Numbered from the stretch's first letter, positions 7,902 through 16,451 are shown. The stretch is 59,868 nt of DNA from Planctomycetota bacterium (GCA_030950285.1 JAUZRR010000043.1:1-59868); one strand, 5' to 3'. Translations and numbers: made by a program. The notes: a model not told the origin generated them from the sequence alone.

Positions 7902-8294
7902 TCAGTGGAGGAAGCGGATGGTCATCGGGTAGCGGTAGTACTCGCCACGGTGGGCGGCTTTGGATGCCAGGACCATCCCGACAATACCGAGGACGTAGAT
8001 TCCGGGAATCAACGCCCAAGCCACACCACAGGTTACAAAGCCCAACGCCCCGAGCAGGAAGGAATAGAAGAAAAGTGTCAGGTGGAAGTTCAGGGTTTCC
8101 TTGCCGTGGTCATCGACAAAGGGCGAATCGTCTTTCTGGACCAGCCAGAGAACCAGCGGCACGACAAAAATGACCAGTGGCGCGAACAGGTGCCCGAGCA
8201 GCGACAGGTGCATCCACATCGCCAACTGGCGTTCCGAATCGGAAGCGTCGTGGTCAACAAGGCGGTTCTGGGCGTTGGTCGAAAACTCGTTCAT
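7902..8294 (-). CDS. DUF4870 family membrane protein
   Basis: 130 residues from ATG 8294. The frame stays open upstream through an intergenic palindromic repeat, but that part is Arg/Pro-rich and not credible as protein. It has an N-terminal cytosolic stretch (ERQLAMWMHLSLLGHLFAP), then three to four hydrophobic segments, with the family motif DDHGKETLNFHLT between the first and second. DUF4870 proteins are small Tic20-like membrane proteins of unknown function. It ends 27 bases before the ECF sigma start and could share its transcript. Confidence 0.85.
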   Translation of the reverse strand: MNEFSTNAQNRLVDHDASDSERQLAMWMHLSLLGHLFAPLVIFVVPLVLWLVQKDDSPFVDDHGKETLNFHLTLFFYSFLLGALGFVTCGVAWALIPGIYVLGIVGMVLASKAAHRGEYYRYPMTIRFLH

Positions 8295-8463
8295 GGTCGG
8301 GGCAGGTCCGGAGCAGATCTCTGCGAAAGAGCATACCGGGCACAGCAGCGGGCAACAGACCCGGTCCGGGCTCGGTGCATGATTGGGAACCCGGGCGTGG
8401 GGGTTTCGTACTCGTGGGGTTTCGGGCTGGGGCATCCGAATGGACCTTGCTGGCAGAGCCGGT

Positions 8464-8532
8464 CCCCTCGCTCGCGCGAGGGGCTCTATGCACAGAGCAA
8501 GGAACCCGGGAGAGCCCCTCGCGCGAGCGGGG
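8464..8532. repeat. palindromic intergenic repeat, family A copy 1
   Basis: Left arm CCCCTCGCTCGCGCGAGG continuing GGCTCT (8464-8487) and right arm AGAGCCCCTCGCGCGAGC continuing GGGG (8511-8532) are exact reverse complements around a 23-base centre. Other copies: 10221-10281, 23099-23244, 36846-36917, and a single arm at 30311-30333. It lies upstream of the DUF4870 gene. Confidence 0.85.
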
Positions 8533-8589
8533 GGCCAAGGCACAACCCGCCAAGTCCTGTCACACGCCGGACTGGCTGGCGACAAAAGA

Positions 8590-8628
8590 CCGGGCGGACA
8601 GGCCTGCAAGCAAGCACCGACCGCCCGG
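8590..8628 (-). terminator. intrinsic terminator-like hairpin
   Basis: CCGGGCGG (8590-8597) pairs with CCGCCCGG (8621-8628); reading the minus strand it is followed by TCTTTTG. It lies about 235 bases after the stop of the 8863-9993 gene, so that gene has a long 3' region or a separate RNA ends here. Confidence 0.5.
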
Positions 8629-8862
8629 CGTGAGTGGGTGTCTGGATGTCGCTGTGAACCCCACAGCAAGACGGCTCTGTGCCCGACCCGGAATCAAAGG
8701 GTCGGCACGTGCTGCGCAATCGCGTCCCTGCAACACTTGAACTATGCCAGCACTTCGGCCGCGTGCCACCAAACTGGGAAAACAGTGCGGAGTTTGCGGA
8801 CGATGTCACGGGGAAAGCGTGCTCAGGCCGCTGGGATCCGCCGTCATCGCGGCTGCCCCCCG
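8629..8862 (-). other. non-coding stretch with successive stable hairpins
   Basis: No credible protein in any frame. On the minus strand it can form GCCGACCC/GGGTCGGGC (around 8681-8706) and GCTGTG/CACAGC (8651-8667), and then leads into the terminator at 8590-8628. It could be a structured 3' UTR of the upstream P-loop gene or a small RNA. I checked by eye for RNase P, tmRNA, SRP and 6S signatures and saw none. Confidence 0.3.
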
Positions 8863-9993
8863 CTACTGCCCGAACAGGTTGGTCTGGCCGAACATCCCCT
8901 GGGCCTCGAAATAGCCGAGCGCCTCGTCGACGGACGAGAAGACCTTCGTCGCGGTCTCGGTGATGAACGGGCTCGGGGTCTTGGCGGGTTTCCAGACGAT
9001 GTAGACCTCTTTGGTGTGCTCGAAGGCGTGCTGGAGCTCGCGTTCGACGCCGCTGGAGAGGCCGGGCACGCCGCCGGGCAGCTCGGGGACGTAGCTGACG
9101 ATCATGTCGGACTGGTCGATGAGCTTGAAGTCGCGCATGTAGATCTGCCCGTCGATATCGCCAGCAATATCCAGCACCTCACGGACACGGACGCGGATCG
9201 GTTCGTCGCTGACCTTTGAGCCGCCGAAGCTGTGGGGGGCGACTTCGAGCGTGCCCTCGATGTGTCCCTCGCTGGCAGCAGCGATGGCGCGTTCGAGCAG
9301 TATTTTCTCGTCAACATCGCCCGGATCAAACGTAATAAAGTGCTCCGCAAGCTCGGCGCGGAACCGATCAATCTCGGCGAGCACGTCGGGCATGTCCACG
9401 ACGTGGCTCATCGGGAAGCTCGGGTAGACCCGCCGCATGTCCGGGCGGCAGATCAGCCGAAAGAGCGTGCGGGTCGTGTCGGCGTGACGGCCTCGGCTGA
9501 GGATATAGAACTGGCTGCCGGGGACGGCTTTGGACATGAGTTCGGTCGCGAGGATCTCCTCCTCGCGCCAGACCATGCAGTCCTTGAGGGTGGCTTCGAT
9601 ATCGTGGTCGGCGTGGAGGCGGTTGTGGACCACCTCGACGTTGTCCACCAGACAGATGAACATGTCGAAGTTGAGCTTGGCGATCTGATCGAAATCGAAG
9701 GCTGAGAACAGCCCGTGGTGCCAGCGGAACGTCGCGTGGGTGTTGACGAGGACGTTGGGCTGGCCTGCACTCTCGGCGATGACGTCCTTGAACGCGGCCC
9801 GGCGGAGCGAGTTGAGCCGGCTGATGGGCAGGTCGAGGATGCGGCCCGGCCGCACATCCGGGGCCTCGCCGTACATGATGTCGCCGATATTGTAGATCTC
9901 GAGCGATTCGCCCTGCTGCCCCGCGAGGGTGCGGGTGAGGCTGAGGTAGGGTTTTTTGTCCATACCGACCTGGCCGGTGATGAGTGCGCGCAT
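8863..9993 (-). CDS. P-loop nucleotide-binding protein with deoxyribosyltransferase-like C-terminus
   Basis: 376 residues from ATG 9993, with AGAGG about 9 bases upstream. The N-terminus MRALITGQVGMDKKPYLSL looks like a degenerate Walker A loop (GxxGxxKK, lacking the usual GK[ST]), as in small nucleotide-kinase or archaeal AAA proteins. DMFICLVDNVEVV resembles a Walker B-like strand. The last 110 residues (DFKLIDQSDMIVSYVPEL, then SSGVERELQHAFEH and VYIVWKP) resemble the nucleoside 2-deoxyribosyltransferase fold, where a D..D pair and an S.G..E motif bind the nucleoside. The combination suggests nucleotide processing or sensing, but I do not recognise a named family. It is monocistronic in appearance; its upstream region has a perfect CACTATAGTG palindrome near 10032. 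Confidence 0.6.
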   Translation of the reverse strand: MRALITGQVGMDKKPYLSLTRTLAGQQGESLEIYNIGDIMYGEAPDVRPGRILDLPISRLNSLRRAAFKDVIAESAGQPNVLVNTHATFRWHHGLFSAFDFDQIAKLNFDMFICLVDNVEVVHNRLHADHDIEATLKDCMVWREEEILATELMSKAVPGSQFYILSRGRHADTTRTLFRLICRPDMRRVYPSFPMSHVVDMPDVLAEIDRFRAELAEHFITFDPGDVDEKILLERAIAAASEGHIEGTLEVAPHSFGGSKVSDEPIRVRVREVLDIAGDIDGQIYMRDFKLIDQSDMIVSYVPELPGGVPGLSSGVERELQHAFEHTKEVYIVWKPAKTPSPFITETATKVFSSVDEALGYFEAQGMFGQTNLFGQ

Positions 9994-10447
9994 GTGTTTT
10001 GCCTCTGGTTGGGGAGTGTCTGTGGCACACTATAGTGGTGCTGTCTGCGGATACCTTTGCGGGCTGCCGGGAGCTGGCGGATGCTGAAAGAACAGCCGAT
10101 GGATCTGCCACCGATCGAGCGGCAGCGTCAGCAACGGATAGAGCCTCTCGCAGAATCATTTTTCATTGATTCAAGGGCTCGGCGCTGTCCCTCTCGGTTC
10201 TTTACGGGGTATCACCCTGCCCCCTCACTTGCGCGATGGGCTCCATATTTGCTTTGCAAAGCCCCTCGCGCAAGCGAGGGGACAATCGCAACCTCGTCCT
10301 GAACAAAAAATACGACACGGGGTTCCCCCCGCACCCACCCACCAGCGGGGTACGTGTAGAGAGGCCGTGCGCGGGGGTCATGGCCCCTTCGGCCTACACT
10401 GACAGTCTCGACCAGACCCTGTTTCCGACCGCCAAGAGGAGGCCGCC
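9994..10447. other. divergent intergenic region
   Basis: 454 bases between the P-loop gene (minus) and sucD (plus). It contains palindromic repeat copy 2 (10221-10281) and the CACTATAGTG palindrome near 10032, a possible -10 area for the minus gene. No other feature recognised. Confidence 0.4.
10221..10281. repeat. palindromic intergenic repeat, family A copy 2
   Basis: Left arm CCCCTCACTTGCGCGATGGG with CTC (10221-10243) and right arm GCCCCTCGCGCAAGCGAGGG with G (10261-10281). The left arm carries substitutions relative to the right arm. The 17-base centre is AT-rich. Confidence 0.8.
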
Positions 10448-11449
10448 ATGGCTGTGCTGATCAACAAAGACACCCGCGTCATCTGCCAGGGCATCACCGG
10501 CTCGTTCGGTGCGGTCCACACCAAGGGCTGCCTGCACTACGGCACACGGATGGTCGGCGGCGTGACCCCCGGCAAGGGCGGCACCCGCGACGCCAACGGG
10601 CTGCCGATCTTTGATACCGTCGATGCGGCGGTCCGCGAGACCGGCGCCGACGCGACGATGATCTTTGTGCCCCCGGCCTTTGCCGCCGACGCGGTGCTCG
10701 AAGCGGCCGACGCGGGGCTCGGGCTGATCTGCTGCATCACCGAGGGCGTCCCGGTGCAGGACATGATCCGCGTCCGCGCGGTGCTCGATGAGCGCAACCT
10801 CGCAGCTCGCGGGGCCGACGTCCACCCCTCGCGCCAGCTCATCACCCTGATCGGTCCCAACTGTCCGGGCATCATCACCCCCGGCCCAAAGACCGGCAAC
10901 GACACCTCGGCCGACGACCCCTACACCAACGCCGGGTGCAAGATCGGGATCATGCCCGGGTACATCCACACCCACGTCTCCGAAGCAAAGACCGGCAAAG
11001 CCGTCGGCATCGTCAGCCGATCGGGCACGCTCACCTACGAAGCGGTCTGGCAGACCTCCAACCTCGGGCTCGGGCAATCAACCTGCATCGGGATCGGCGG
11101 CGACCCGGTCCGAGGCATGAACCACATCGACTGCATCAAAGCCTTCGAGGAAGACCCCGAGACCCACGGCATCCTCATGATCGGCGAGATCGGGGGCACC
11201 GACGAAGAAGAGGCTGCCCTCTATATCAAGACCCACGTCACCAAACCGGTCGCGGCGTTTATCGCCGGCCAGACCGCCCCCCCCGGCAAGCGGATGGGCC
11301 ACGCCGGGGCGATCATCTCAGGAGGTGAAGGCACCGCCCAGAGCAAGGTCGATGCGCTCAAAGCCGCCGGCGTCGAGATCGCAGTCAGCCCGGCGGATAT
11401 GGGCAAAGCGATGGCGCTGGCGATGGGGGCGGGCGTCGGAGTCGGGTAA
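10448..11449 (+). CDS. sucD: succinate-CoA ligase (ADP-forming), alpha subunit
   Basis: 333 residues from ATG 10448, with AGAGGAGG 6 bases upstream. The alpha subunit carries the CoA-binding Rossmann domain ([13 protein letters not shown]) and the phosphohistidine of the TCA-cycle enzyme ([14 protein letters not shown]). [26 protein letters not shown] and CIGIGGDPV are also conserved. It is longer than the usual 290 residues because of two inserts: about 12 residues after the VRAVLDE helix, and about 17 ([17 protein letters not shown]) between GIITPG and CKIGIMPG. The beta subunit gene sucC is not adjacent, unlike in most bacteria; it may lie elsewhere in the genome. Confidence 0.95.
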   Translation: MAVLINKDTRVICQGITGSFGAVHTKGCLHYGTRMVGGVTPGKGGTRDANGLPIFDTVDAAVRETGADATMIFVPPAFAADAVLEAADAGLGLICCITEGVPVQDMIRVRAVLDERNLAARGADVHPSRQLITLIGPNCPGIITPGPKTGNDTSADDPYTNAGCKIGIMPGYIHTHVSEAKTGKAVGIVSRSGTLTYEAVWQTSNLGLGQSTCIGIGGDPVRGMNHIDCIKAFEEDPETHGILMIGEIGGTDEEEAALYIKTHVTKPVAAFIAGQTAPPGKRMGHAGAIISGGEGTAQSKVDALKAAGVEIAVSPADMGKAMALAMGAGVGVG

Positions 11450-11474
11450 CTCGTGTTGCGAAGAAGGTTCGTGC

Positions 11475-11597
11475 GTTTCGACGAACCCCCGCGCAAGCTC
11501 GGGACCGCGAGAGGTTCTCTTGCACAGAGAGAACCAATCCTGTGCTCGCGCACAGGGCTCGTAAAGATGCCCATACATCTACATCTTTCGTGATCTG
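11475..11597. repeat. dispersed repeat family B, copy 2
   Basis: Intergenic copy of the element at 5825-5935, with the shared block CTCGCGCACAGGGCTCG and the tail ATCTTTCGTGAT. It lies downstream of sucD, again between convergent genes. Confidence 0.6.
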
Positions 11598-11640
11598 AAT
11601 GAGGTTGCGATCCGGATGAGGTTGCGATACGGCACACGAC

Positions 11641-11680
11641 GCGCAAAAAGACAGCGGGCCCGGATTGCTCCGGGCCCGCT
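11641..11680 (-). terminator. intrinsic terminator of the OmcB-like gene
   Basis: Perfect 11-bp stem AGCGGGCCCGG (11653-11663) / CCGGGCCCGCT (11670-11680), loop of 6. On the minus strand it is followed by GTCTTTTTGCGC. It sits between convergent sucD and the OmcB-like gene and could also stop sucD readthrough. Confidence 0.85.
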
Positions 11681-11735
11681 GCGTGGTTTCAAGTCTCAGC
11701 GGGATTGCCGCTGATGTTGAGTACCTCGGTGAGAT

Positions 11736-13406
11736 TTACTCGTAGAGGTAGGTCGCTTCGGTTTCCTCGATGGGACGCTGGAACTGGTCCGAGGTCATCG
11801 TGGTCTTGAAGCGGATGTTGCCCGCGGCGTTGGCACTGACGGTGATACGCCAGACGGCCGTGGCCTTGGCTGCCAGCGAGGGCAGCGGGGCGAAGGTGAC
11901 GCGCTGGCCGGAGGCCGTGCCGCTGGTCGCGCCGGTGGCGGACACGAAGGTCTGCTCGCCGGGAAGCTCACAGACGACGCGGATGTTGTGATCCGTCGCC
12001 GAACCCTGGTTGGTCACGGTGATGGTGTAGGTGACCGAGTCGCCCACGCGGATCGGGTCGGGGCTGTCAACCACCTCGAGGAGGATGGCCGGGATGCCTT
12101 CGACCTTGGTCTCGCAGGTATCAGCGACCTGCTCGGCACAGACGCAGTCGGCGGTGGCCGCGGCGCGGAGTGTGCCGACGCCGGAGGGCGAGACGACCAT
12201 GCTGACGGTGCGCTTGCCGCCCGAAGCGGAGATGGTGCCGGCGTTCCAGACCACGGTGTTCCCGTTGAGGGTGCCGCCGCCGGTGGCGCTGACGAAGGTC
12301 GAGCCGGCAGGAACCGGTGCGGAGATGGTGGTGTCGTTGCACGCCGCGTCGCCGGAGTTGGTGACGTTCCAGGTGAAGGTCACGTTGCGGCCGAGGAAGA
12401 CGCGATCGATGCACTCAGCAGCGATGGCGAGCTTCGGCTGGGTGATGACCGTGGTTGCCGGCGAAGCGTTCGCGTCGGCGCCGCAGCCGCTGGTCGCGGA
12501 AGCGGGAGACGAGAAGCGACCCGAACGGGAGGCCTTGGCGGTGACCTTGAACTCCTTGGACTGCCCGGCAGCAAGCGCGCCGGCGTTGAAGCTGACGTTG
12601 CGCGAGCCGTTGACGGTCAGGCCCTCAGCCAGCGTGTCACGCACGACGACGTTGTCACAGGCGCCGGTGCCCGAGTTGGTGACGACGTAGGTGAGCTGGA
12701 TGGGATCGCAGAGCAGCGCCTGCGGGGTCGCGGTTTTCTTAAGCGCGAGGGCCGGCTCGACGACGGTGGTCTCGGCGCAGAGCAGGTTGTTGTAGGTCGC
12801 AGCGATGCAGTTCGAGCTGAGCCCGGTGCGGGTCGCCTTTGCGGTGATCGTGATGATCTCGCTCTCGTTGGGGCCGAGGTTGCCCAGAACCCACTGGGGG
12901 CTGCCGTCGGGGCCACGGTTGGCTGCCGGGCTGGAGTTGACCATCTCCATGTTGTTCTGGTTCTCGTGGGTGACCACGACGTTCTGGAGCTCGGCACCAG
13001 TCAGGTTGCAGACCTGGAGGCGGTACTCGTACGGCTGGTTGAGACGGACCTCGCGGGGCATGATCGTGTAGACGATCAGGGCGCTGGAGGAAATCTCACC
13101 GGTCGGGAACGCCTGGCTGACGACAGTCTCGTTGGGGCCGACGTCGGGCGAGCACGGGCCGCTGGTGGTGCGACGGGGCGCCGGCTTGGCGGCGGGCTTG
13201 GCGGCGGGCTTGGGCGCCGGCTTGGCGGCCTGCTTGACAGGTGCGGGGGCCTGTGTCGTCTTCTCGCGACCCCACTGCCACTTGCCGGTGGTGTAGTACT
13301 CGTGGGTGGTGTCGCCGGCACTGTCTGCCGTACACGCACCCGCCATCATCATGGTGGCAATCGCCGCAGCGCCCACCGTTGCTTTAACCCAGTCACGGAC
13401 CTTCAT
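11736..13406 (-). CDS. DUF11-repeat, OmcB-like cysteine-containing lipoprotein
   Basis: 556 residues from ATG 13406, with GAGGAGG 7 bases upstream. It has a signal peptide with lipobox MAGAC (Cys about residue 25), so it is a lipoprotein. A Lys/Pro/Ala-rich spacer (about 53-80) of the kind that contacts the cell wall or outer membrane follows. Next come CSPDVGPNETVVSQAFPTGE and LNQPYEYRLQVCNLT, then at least three DUF11 Ig-like repeats (motifs LTYVVTNSGTGACDNVVVRD, FTWNVTNSGDAACND, YTITVTNQGSATDHN). The layout matches the chlamydial large cysteine-rich outer-membrane protein OmcB and its planctomycete relatives, which stabilise the envelope through disulfides. It is transcribed alone and ends at a strong terminator. 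Confidence 0.85.
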   Translation of the reverse strand: MKVRDWVKATVGAAAIATMMMAGACTADSAGDTTHEYYTTGKWQWGREKTTQAPAPVKQAAKPAPKPAAKPAAKPAPRRTTSGPCSPDVGPNETVVSQAFPTGEISSSALIVYTIMPREVRLNQPYEYRLQVCNLTGAELQNVVVTHENQNNMEMVNSSPAANRGPDGSPQWVLGNLGPNESEIITITAKATRTGLSSNCIAATYNNLLCAETTVVEPALALKKTATPQALLCDPIQLTYVVTNSGTGACDNVVVRDTLAEGLTVNGSRNVSFNAGALAAGQSKEFKVTAKASRSGRFSSPASATSGCGADANASPATTVITQPKLAIAAECIDRVFLGRNVTFTWNVTNSGDAACNDTTISAPVPAGSTFVSATGGGTLNGNTVVWNAGTISASGGKRTVSMVVSPSGVGTLRAAATADCVCAEQVADTCETKVEGIPAILLEVVDSPDPIRVGDSVTYTITVTNQGSATDHNIRVVCELPGEQTFVSATGATSGTASGQRVTFAPLPSLAAKATAVWRITVSANAAGNIRFKTTMTSDQFQRPIEETEATYLYE

Positions 13407-13675
13407 TTTCGTGCCTCCTCAATCAGGGCAATCAGGAAATCAGTACGCGCCCGGATCTGCCGAGCGGAACACGATGAGCGGGCACAGATCCCGCGACCAA
13501 TCGAACAAATGAATGGGTGGATTCCGTTCTCCAATCCCATGATGTCTGCGGGGCACAGAACGTGCTCCCGCGGCCCGAATGTCGAGAGCTCCGCTCCCTC
13601 CGGGCCACAATACTAGGCAATCCTCTCAGGAATACTGGAAGCAACCCCACAGAATACACAAGTGACCAAAATCGG

Positions 13676-14124
13676 CTATTTCTGCGCCCTAAGCAGGTCC
13701 CGAATCTCTTCCAGCAGCACGATGTCGGCCGCCCGGGCAGGGGGCGGAGCGGCTTCCTGCTCCTCCTCGAAACGCTTCCGGGCCGAGTTCATCACCTTGA
13801 TCATCATGAAGATCGCAAACGCGAGGATCAGGAAGTTGATCGCGACGGTGATGAAGTTGCCGTAGGCAAGGACCGGACCCAGCGCCCGCGCATCCGCGAT
13901 CGCAAGAACGTCCACACTCTTCTCGAGAGCCTTGGCCGCGATCGCCTCTTTGGCCGAGCTGTTGAGCGGAATGTACAGGTTGCTGAAATCGGCTTTGCCC
14001 GCGATGCCAACGATCGGCATGATCACGTCGGCGATGAACGACTTGATGATCAGCCCGAACGCACCGCCATGTCCATCACGTTGCCCTTGAGAGCAAACTC
14101 TTTGAACTCCTTGACGAGCCCCAT
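13676..14124 (-). pseudogene. mscL: large-conductance mechanosensitive channel, frameshifted near the N-terminus
   Basis: ATG 14124 follows AAGGAG and begins MGLVKEFKEFALKGNVMDMAV, the normal MscL N-terminus. The frame then reads RSG and stops at 14050. The rest of MscL (AFGLIIKSFIADVIMPIVG, second TM YGNFITVAINFLILAFAIFM, C-terminal LLEEIRDLL) continues in another frame to 13676. The usual GVIIGG of the first transmembrane helix is missing. The junction reads GGCGGTG once, where an intact gene would be expected to carry it on both sides of the missing segment. A 19-base deletion between GGCGGTG direct repeats explains both the loss and the frameshift. It could be a true pseudogene or an assembly collapse. 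The channel normally releases solutes on osmotic downshock. Confidence 0.85.
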
Positions 14125-14385
14125 GGGGATCTCCTTTGTGTTGTGCTTCTGGAAAGAACCACGGCACAGAACGTGCCGCCGGTTGAAATGTGGAGTGACG
14201 AGTATACCGCAACCCGAGTACAAATGCTCATTCGCCTCGAACTGCAAGCTCGCTTTTTCCGGACCTGTACCCCTTGCCTGAGATCGCGTGTCCAAGTCGC
14301 CGCCGTGTCTCGGCCGCGCCTGGCCAGGCTGCTTTCGGGTGGTGTTCAGTGGCGTGCCTTTTCTGTTGTCGTTTTTTCGACAACC

Positions 14386-15186
14386 CTACAGGACGCCCGA
14401 AGCCATGACCACCCCGAACACCCCGAGCGCAGCCGCCACAAACAGCCGCAACCACCCGAGCGTGACTTTCTTGACGAGCCTCACGCCGAGAAACGAACCC
14501 ACGAACGCGCTCACGCACCCGACTCCAACCAACGACCACAGCCCGCCGGTTGCCGTTTCCTGTCCGGCAGCCCGACGCAGCAGCAGCGCCCCGCCGGCGT
14601 ACACCACGAGCCTCGTGAAATCGACCATCGCCGAGCAGACCGCTGCGGTCGCGACAAACTGGTCGCGGCTGAGCCCCGAGCGGATGAGAAACGCCGCACG
14701 GAGTGCGCCCTGATGCCCGCTCAGCCCGCCGAAGAACCCCGAGAACACGCCGCCGACCGGAAGATACTTCGCCGGGACCTCCAGCCGCTTGACCCAAGGC
14801 AACCACTCGATCACAGCAAAGAGCATGATGAGCACCCCGACCGTCAGCCCGACGGGGGTCACCGTCGCCGCCATGCCCGCAACTTCGTACCCCACGATCG
14901 GGTCGTTGAATCGGGCCAGTTGTCCGAGCAACAGGGCCCCCACCACCGCAGCTGCAACCGCGGGCAGCCCGAACCGAACCACCACCCGCCGATCGGCATC
15001 GCGACCGATCAGGGCGAGCTTGAAACAGTTGTTTGCAAAGTGCACGACCGCGGTCGCGCCGATCGCAACCTCCGGCGAAAAGAAGACCGCGAACGCGGGC
15101 AGGAGCAGCGTCCCGAGCCCGAAGCCGGAGAAAAGCGTGAGCCCGGCCGCGAGCAGCGCCACCGCAGCAATGAGGACGTATTCCAT
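14386..15186 (-). CDS. TauE/SafE family membrane transporter
   Basis: 266 residues with about eight hydrophobic segments in the two-repeat pattern of the TauE/SafE (sulfite exporter) family. The first segment carries GFGLGTLLLPAF, where the family usually has G.GGG...P. The second repeat begins KYLPVGGVFSGFFGGLSGHQGALR, matching the second family signature. Members export sulfite, sulfoacetate or other small organic anions, so the substrate here cannot be told. It is on the minus strand 49 bases after dinB and may share its transcript. The 14125-14385 gap before mscL holds a GTTGTCG/CGACAAC hairpin with a T6 loop but no gene. Confidence 0.85.
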   Translation of the reverse strand: MEYVLIAAVALLAAGLTLFSGFGLGTLLLPAFAVFFSPEVAIGATAVVHFANNCFKLALIGRDADRRVVVRFGLPAVAAAVVGALLLGQLARFNDPIVGYEVAGMAATVTPVGLTVGVLIMLFAVIEWLPWVKRLEVPAKYLPVGGVFSGFFGGLSGHQGALRAAFLIRSGLSRDQFVATAAVCSAMVDFTRLVVYAGGALLLRRAAGQETATGGLWSLVGVGCVSAFVGSFLGVRLVKKVTLGWLRLFVAAALGVFGVVMASGVL

Positions 15187-15235
15187 GGCGTGGCATGGTA
15201 CCCGTTCGGCGTCGCTGTCCCCCGAGCAGTGCAGG

Positions 15236-16411
15236 TCAGGTCGGCCGGTCTTTCAGCGTCCGCGCCCTGCGGACCGCACCCTTGCCAAATCTCGCATTGA
15301 TCGCGTCGCTGGCGGTGTCGATCGCGGTCTGCCGGGCGGCGTCTGGGTCGCCAAAGAGCGGCAGCTGCGGATCGGCGTGGTCGAGAAGGCCGCTGGTCGA
15401 GACGCCGATGAGCCGCACGGGGCGGAAGCTGAGGGCAGCCCAGGTGTCGAAGATCGTGCGCGCAGCTTCCCACAGCCCGCTGGTCGTGTTGGTCGGTGCA
15501 TCGAGCGTGTGCGACCGAGTGATCGTCTCGTAGTCGCCGAACCGAATCTTGCAGGTAACAGACCGCGCGCTGCGACCCTTGCGACGGAGTCGGCGGGCGG
15601 TGTCCTCGGTGAGCTGCAAGAGCACCGCGCGGACATCGTCAGCATCGTTCAGGTCAGCGTGAAATGTTGTTTCGTGGCCGACGCTCTTGGCTTCGCGGTC
15701 GCAGACGACGGGCCGATCGTCCTCACCTCTCGCCAGCCGGCTTGCGCGCTCGCCCCACGACCCCAGCGAGCTGCGCAGCGCGATCGGATCGATCTCGCGG
15801 AGCTGGGCGAACGTACGGAGGCCGAGCTTGTGCAGCCGCTTCTCCGCGGCCGGGCCGATGCCCCACATCCGCCCAATCGGCAGCGGGTCGAGAATCTCCT
15901 GCACGCGGTCGGGGGTGATGATGGTCAGGCCGTCGGGCTTGTCCATATCGCTGGCGAGCTTGGCAAGAAACTTGTTGGGCGCGACGCCGACCGACGCGGT
16001 GAGGCCGGTCTCGGCGAGGATGCGTGCGCGGATCCGCTCGGCGATCTCCACCGCCGGCCCGAGCAGCGGCTGCGAGCCGGTGACATCAAGAAACGCCTCA
16101 TCGATCGAGAGCGGCTGGACCAGAGGCGTGAAGTCGTCGAAGATCGCAAACACCCTGTCTGACAGCTCCCGGTAGCGATCGAACCTGCCTCTGACAAAGA
16201 TCGCCTGCGGGCAGAGCCGTTTGGCAACCGCTGAGGGCATGGCGCTGTGGCAGCCGAACTTTCGCGCTTCGTAGCTCGCCGCCGCAACAACCCCGCGCGG
16301 GCCGGTGCCCCCGACGAACACGGGCTTGCCGCGCAACTGGAGGTTGTCGAGCTGCTCGACGGACGTAAAGAAAGCGTCCATATCGACGTGAAGGATGGCG
16401 CGGGGTTGCAC
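15236..16411 (-). CDS. dinB: DNA polymerase IV (Y-family translesion polymerase)
   Basis: 391 residues. Catalytic motifs HVDMDAFFTSVE (Asp 10/12 region) and SIDEAFLD are intact. Thumb motifs (VAPNKFLAKLASDMDKPDG, MWGIGPAAEKRLHKLG) and the little-finger domain follow. Near the C-terminus QLPLFGD fits the beta-clamp binding peptide QLxLF. The enzyme copies past damaged bases with low fidelity. The start ATG 16411 is 45 bases after the preceding prepilin gene; a perfect TATAAT at 16451-16446 suggests its own promoter. No clear LexA palindrome was seen. Confidence 0.95.
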   Translation of the reverse strand: MQPRAILHVDMDAFFTSVEQLDNLQLRGKPVFVGGTGPRGVVAAASYEARKFGCHSAMPSAVAKRLCPQAIFVRGRFDRYRELSDRVFAIFDDFTPLVQPLSIDEAFLDVTGSQPLLGPAVEIAERIRARILAETGLTASVGVAPNKFLAKLASDMDKPDGLTIITPDRVQEILDPLPIGRMWGIGPAAEKRLHKLGLRTFAQLREIDPIALRSSLGSWGERASRLARGEDDRPVVCDREAKSVGHETTFHADLNDADDVRAVLLQLTEDTARRLRRKGRSARSVTCKIRFGDYETITRSHTLDAPTNTTSGLWEAARTIFDTWAALSFRPVRLIGVSTSGLLDHADPQLPLFGDPDAARQTAIDTASDAINARFGKGAVRRARTLKDRPT

Positions 16412-16445
16412 AAGAAAAATATACCACGGCGCACAAGTGAAAGAT

Positions 16446-16451
16446 ATTATA
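16446..16451 (-). promoter_or_regulatory. probable -10 element for dinB
   Basis: TATAAT on the minus strand, 35 bases upstream of the dinB ATG and next to the 3' end of the prepilin gene. No good -35 is visible at 16-18 bases, so it may depend on an activator. Confidence 0.4.

Noticed and set aside
8486..8809. Minus-strand open frame upstream of the DUF4870 gene
   Set aside because: It crosses the palindromic repeat and the terminator hairpin and has no start signal or recognisable protein.
14355..14390. GTTGTCG/CGACAAC hairpin as terminator of the TauE/SafE gene
   Set aside because: The T run is in the loop on the plus strand; after the stem on the minus strand there is AGAAAAGG rather than a T tract.
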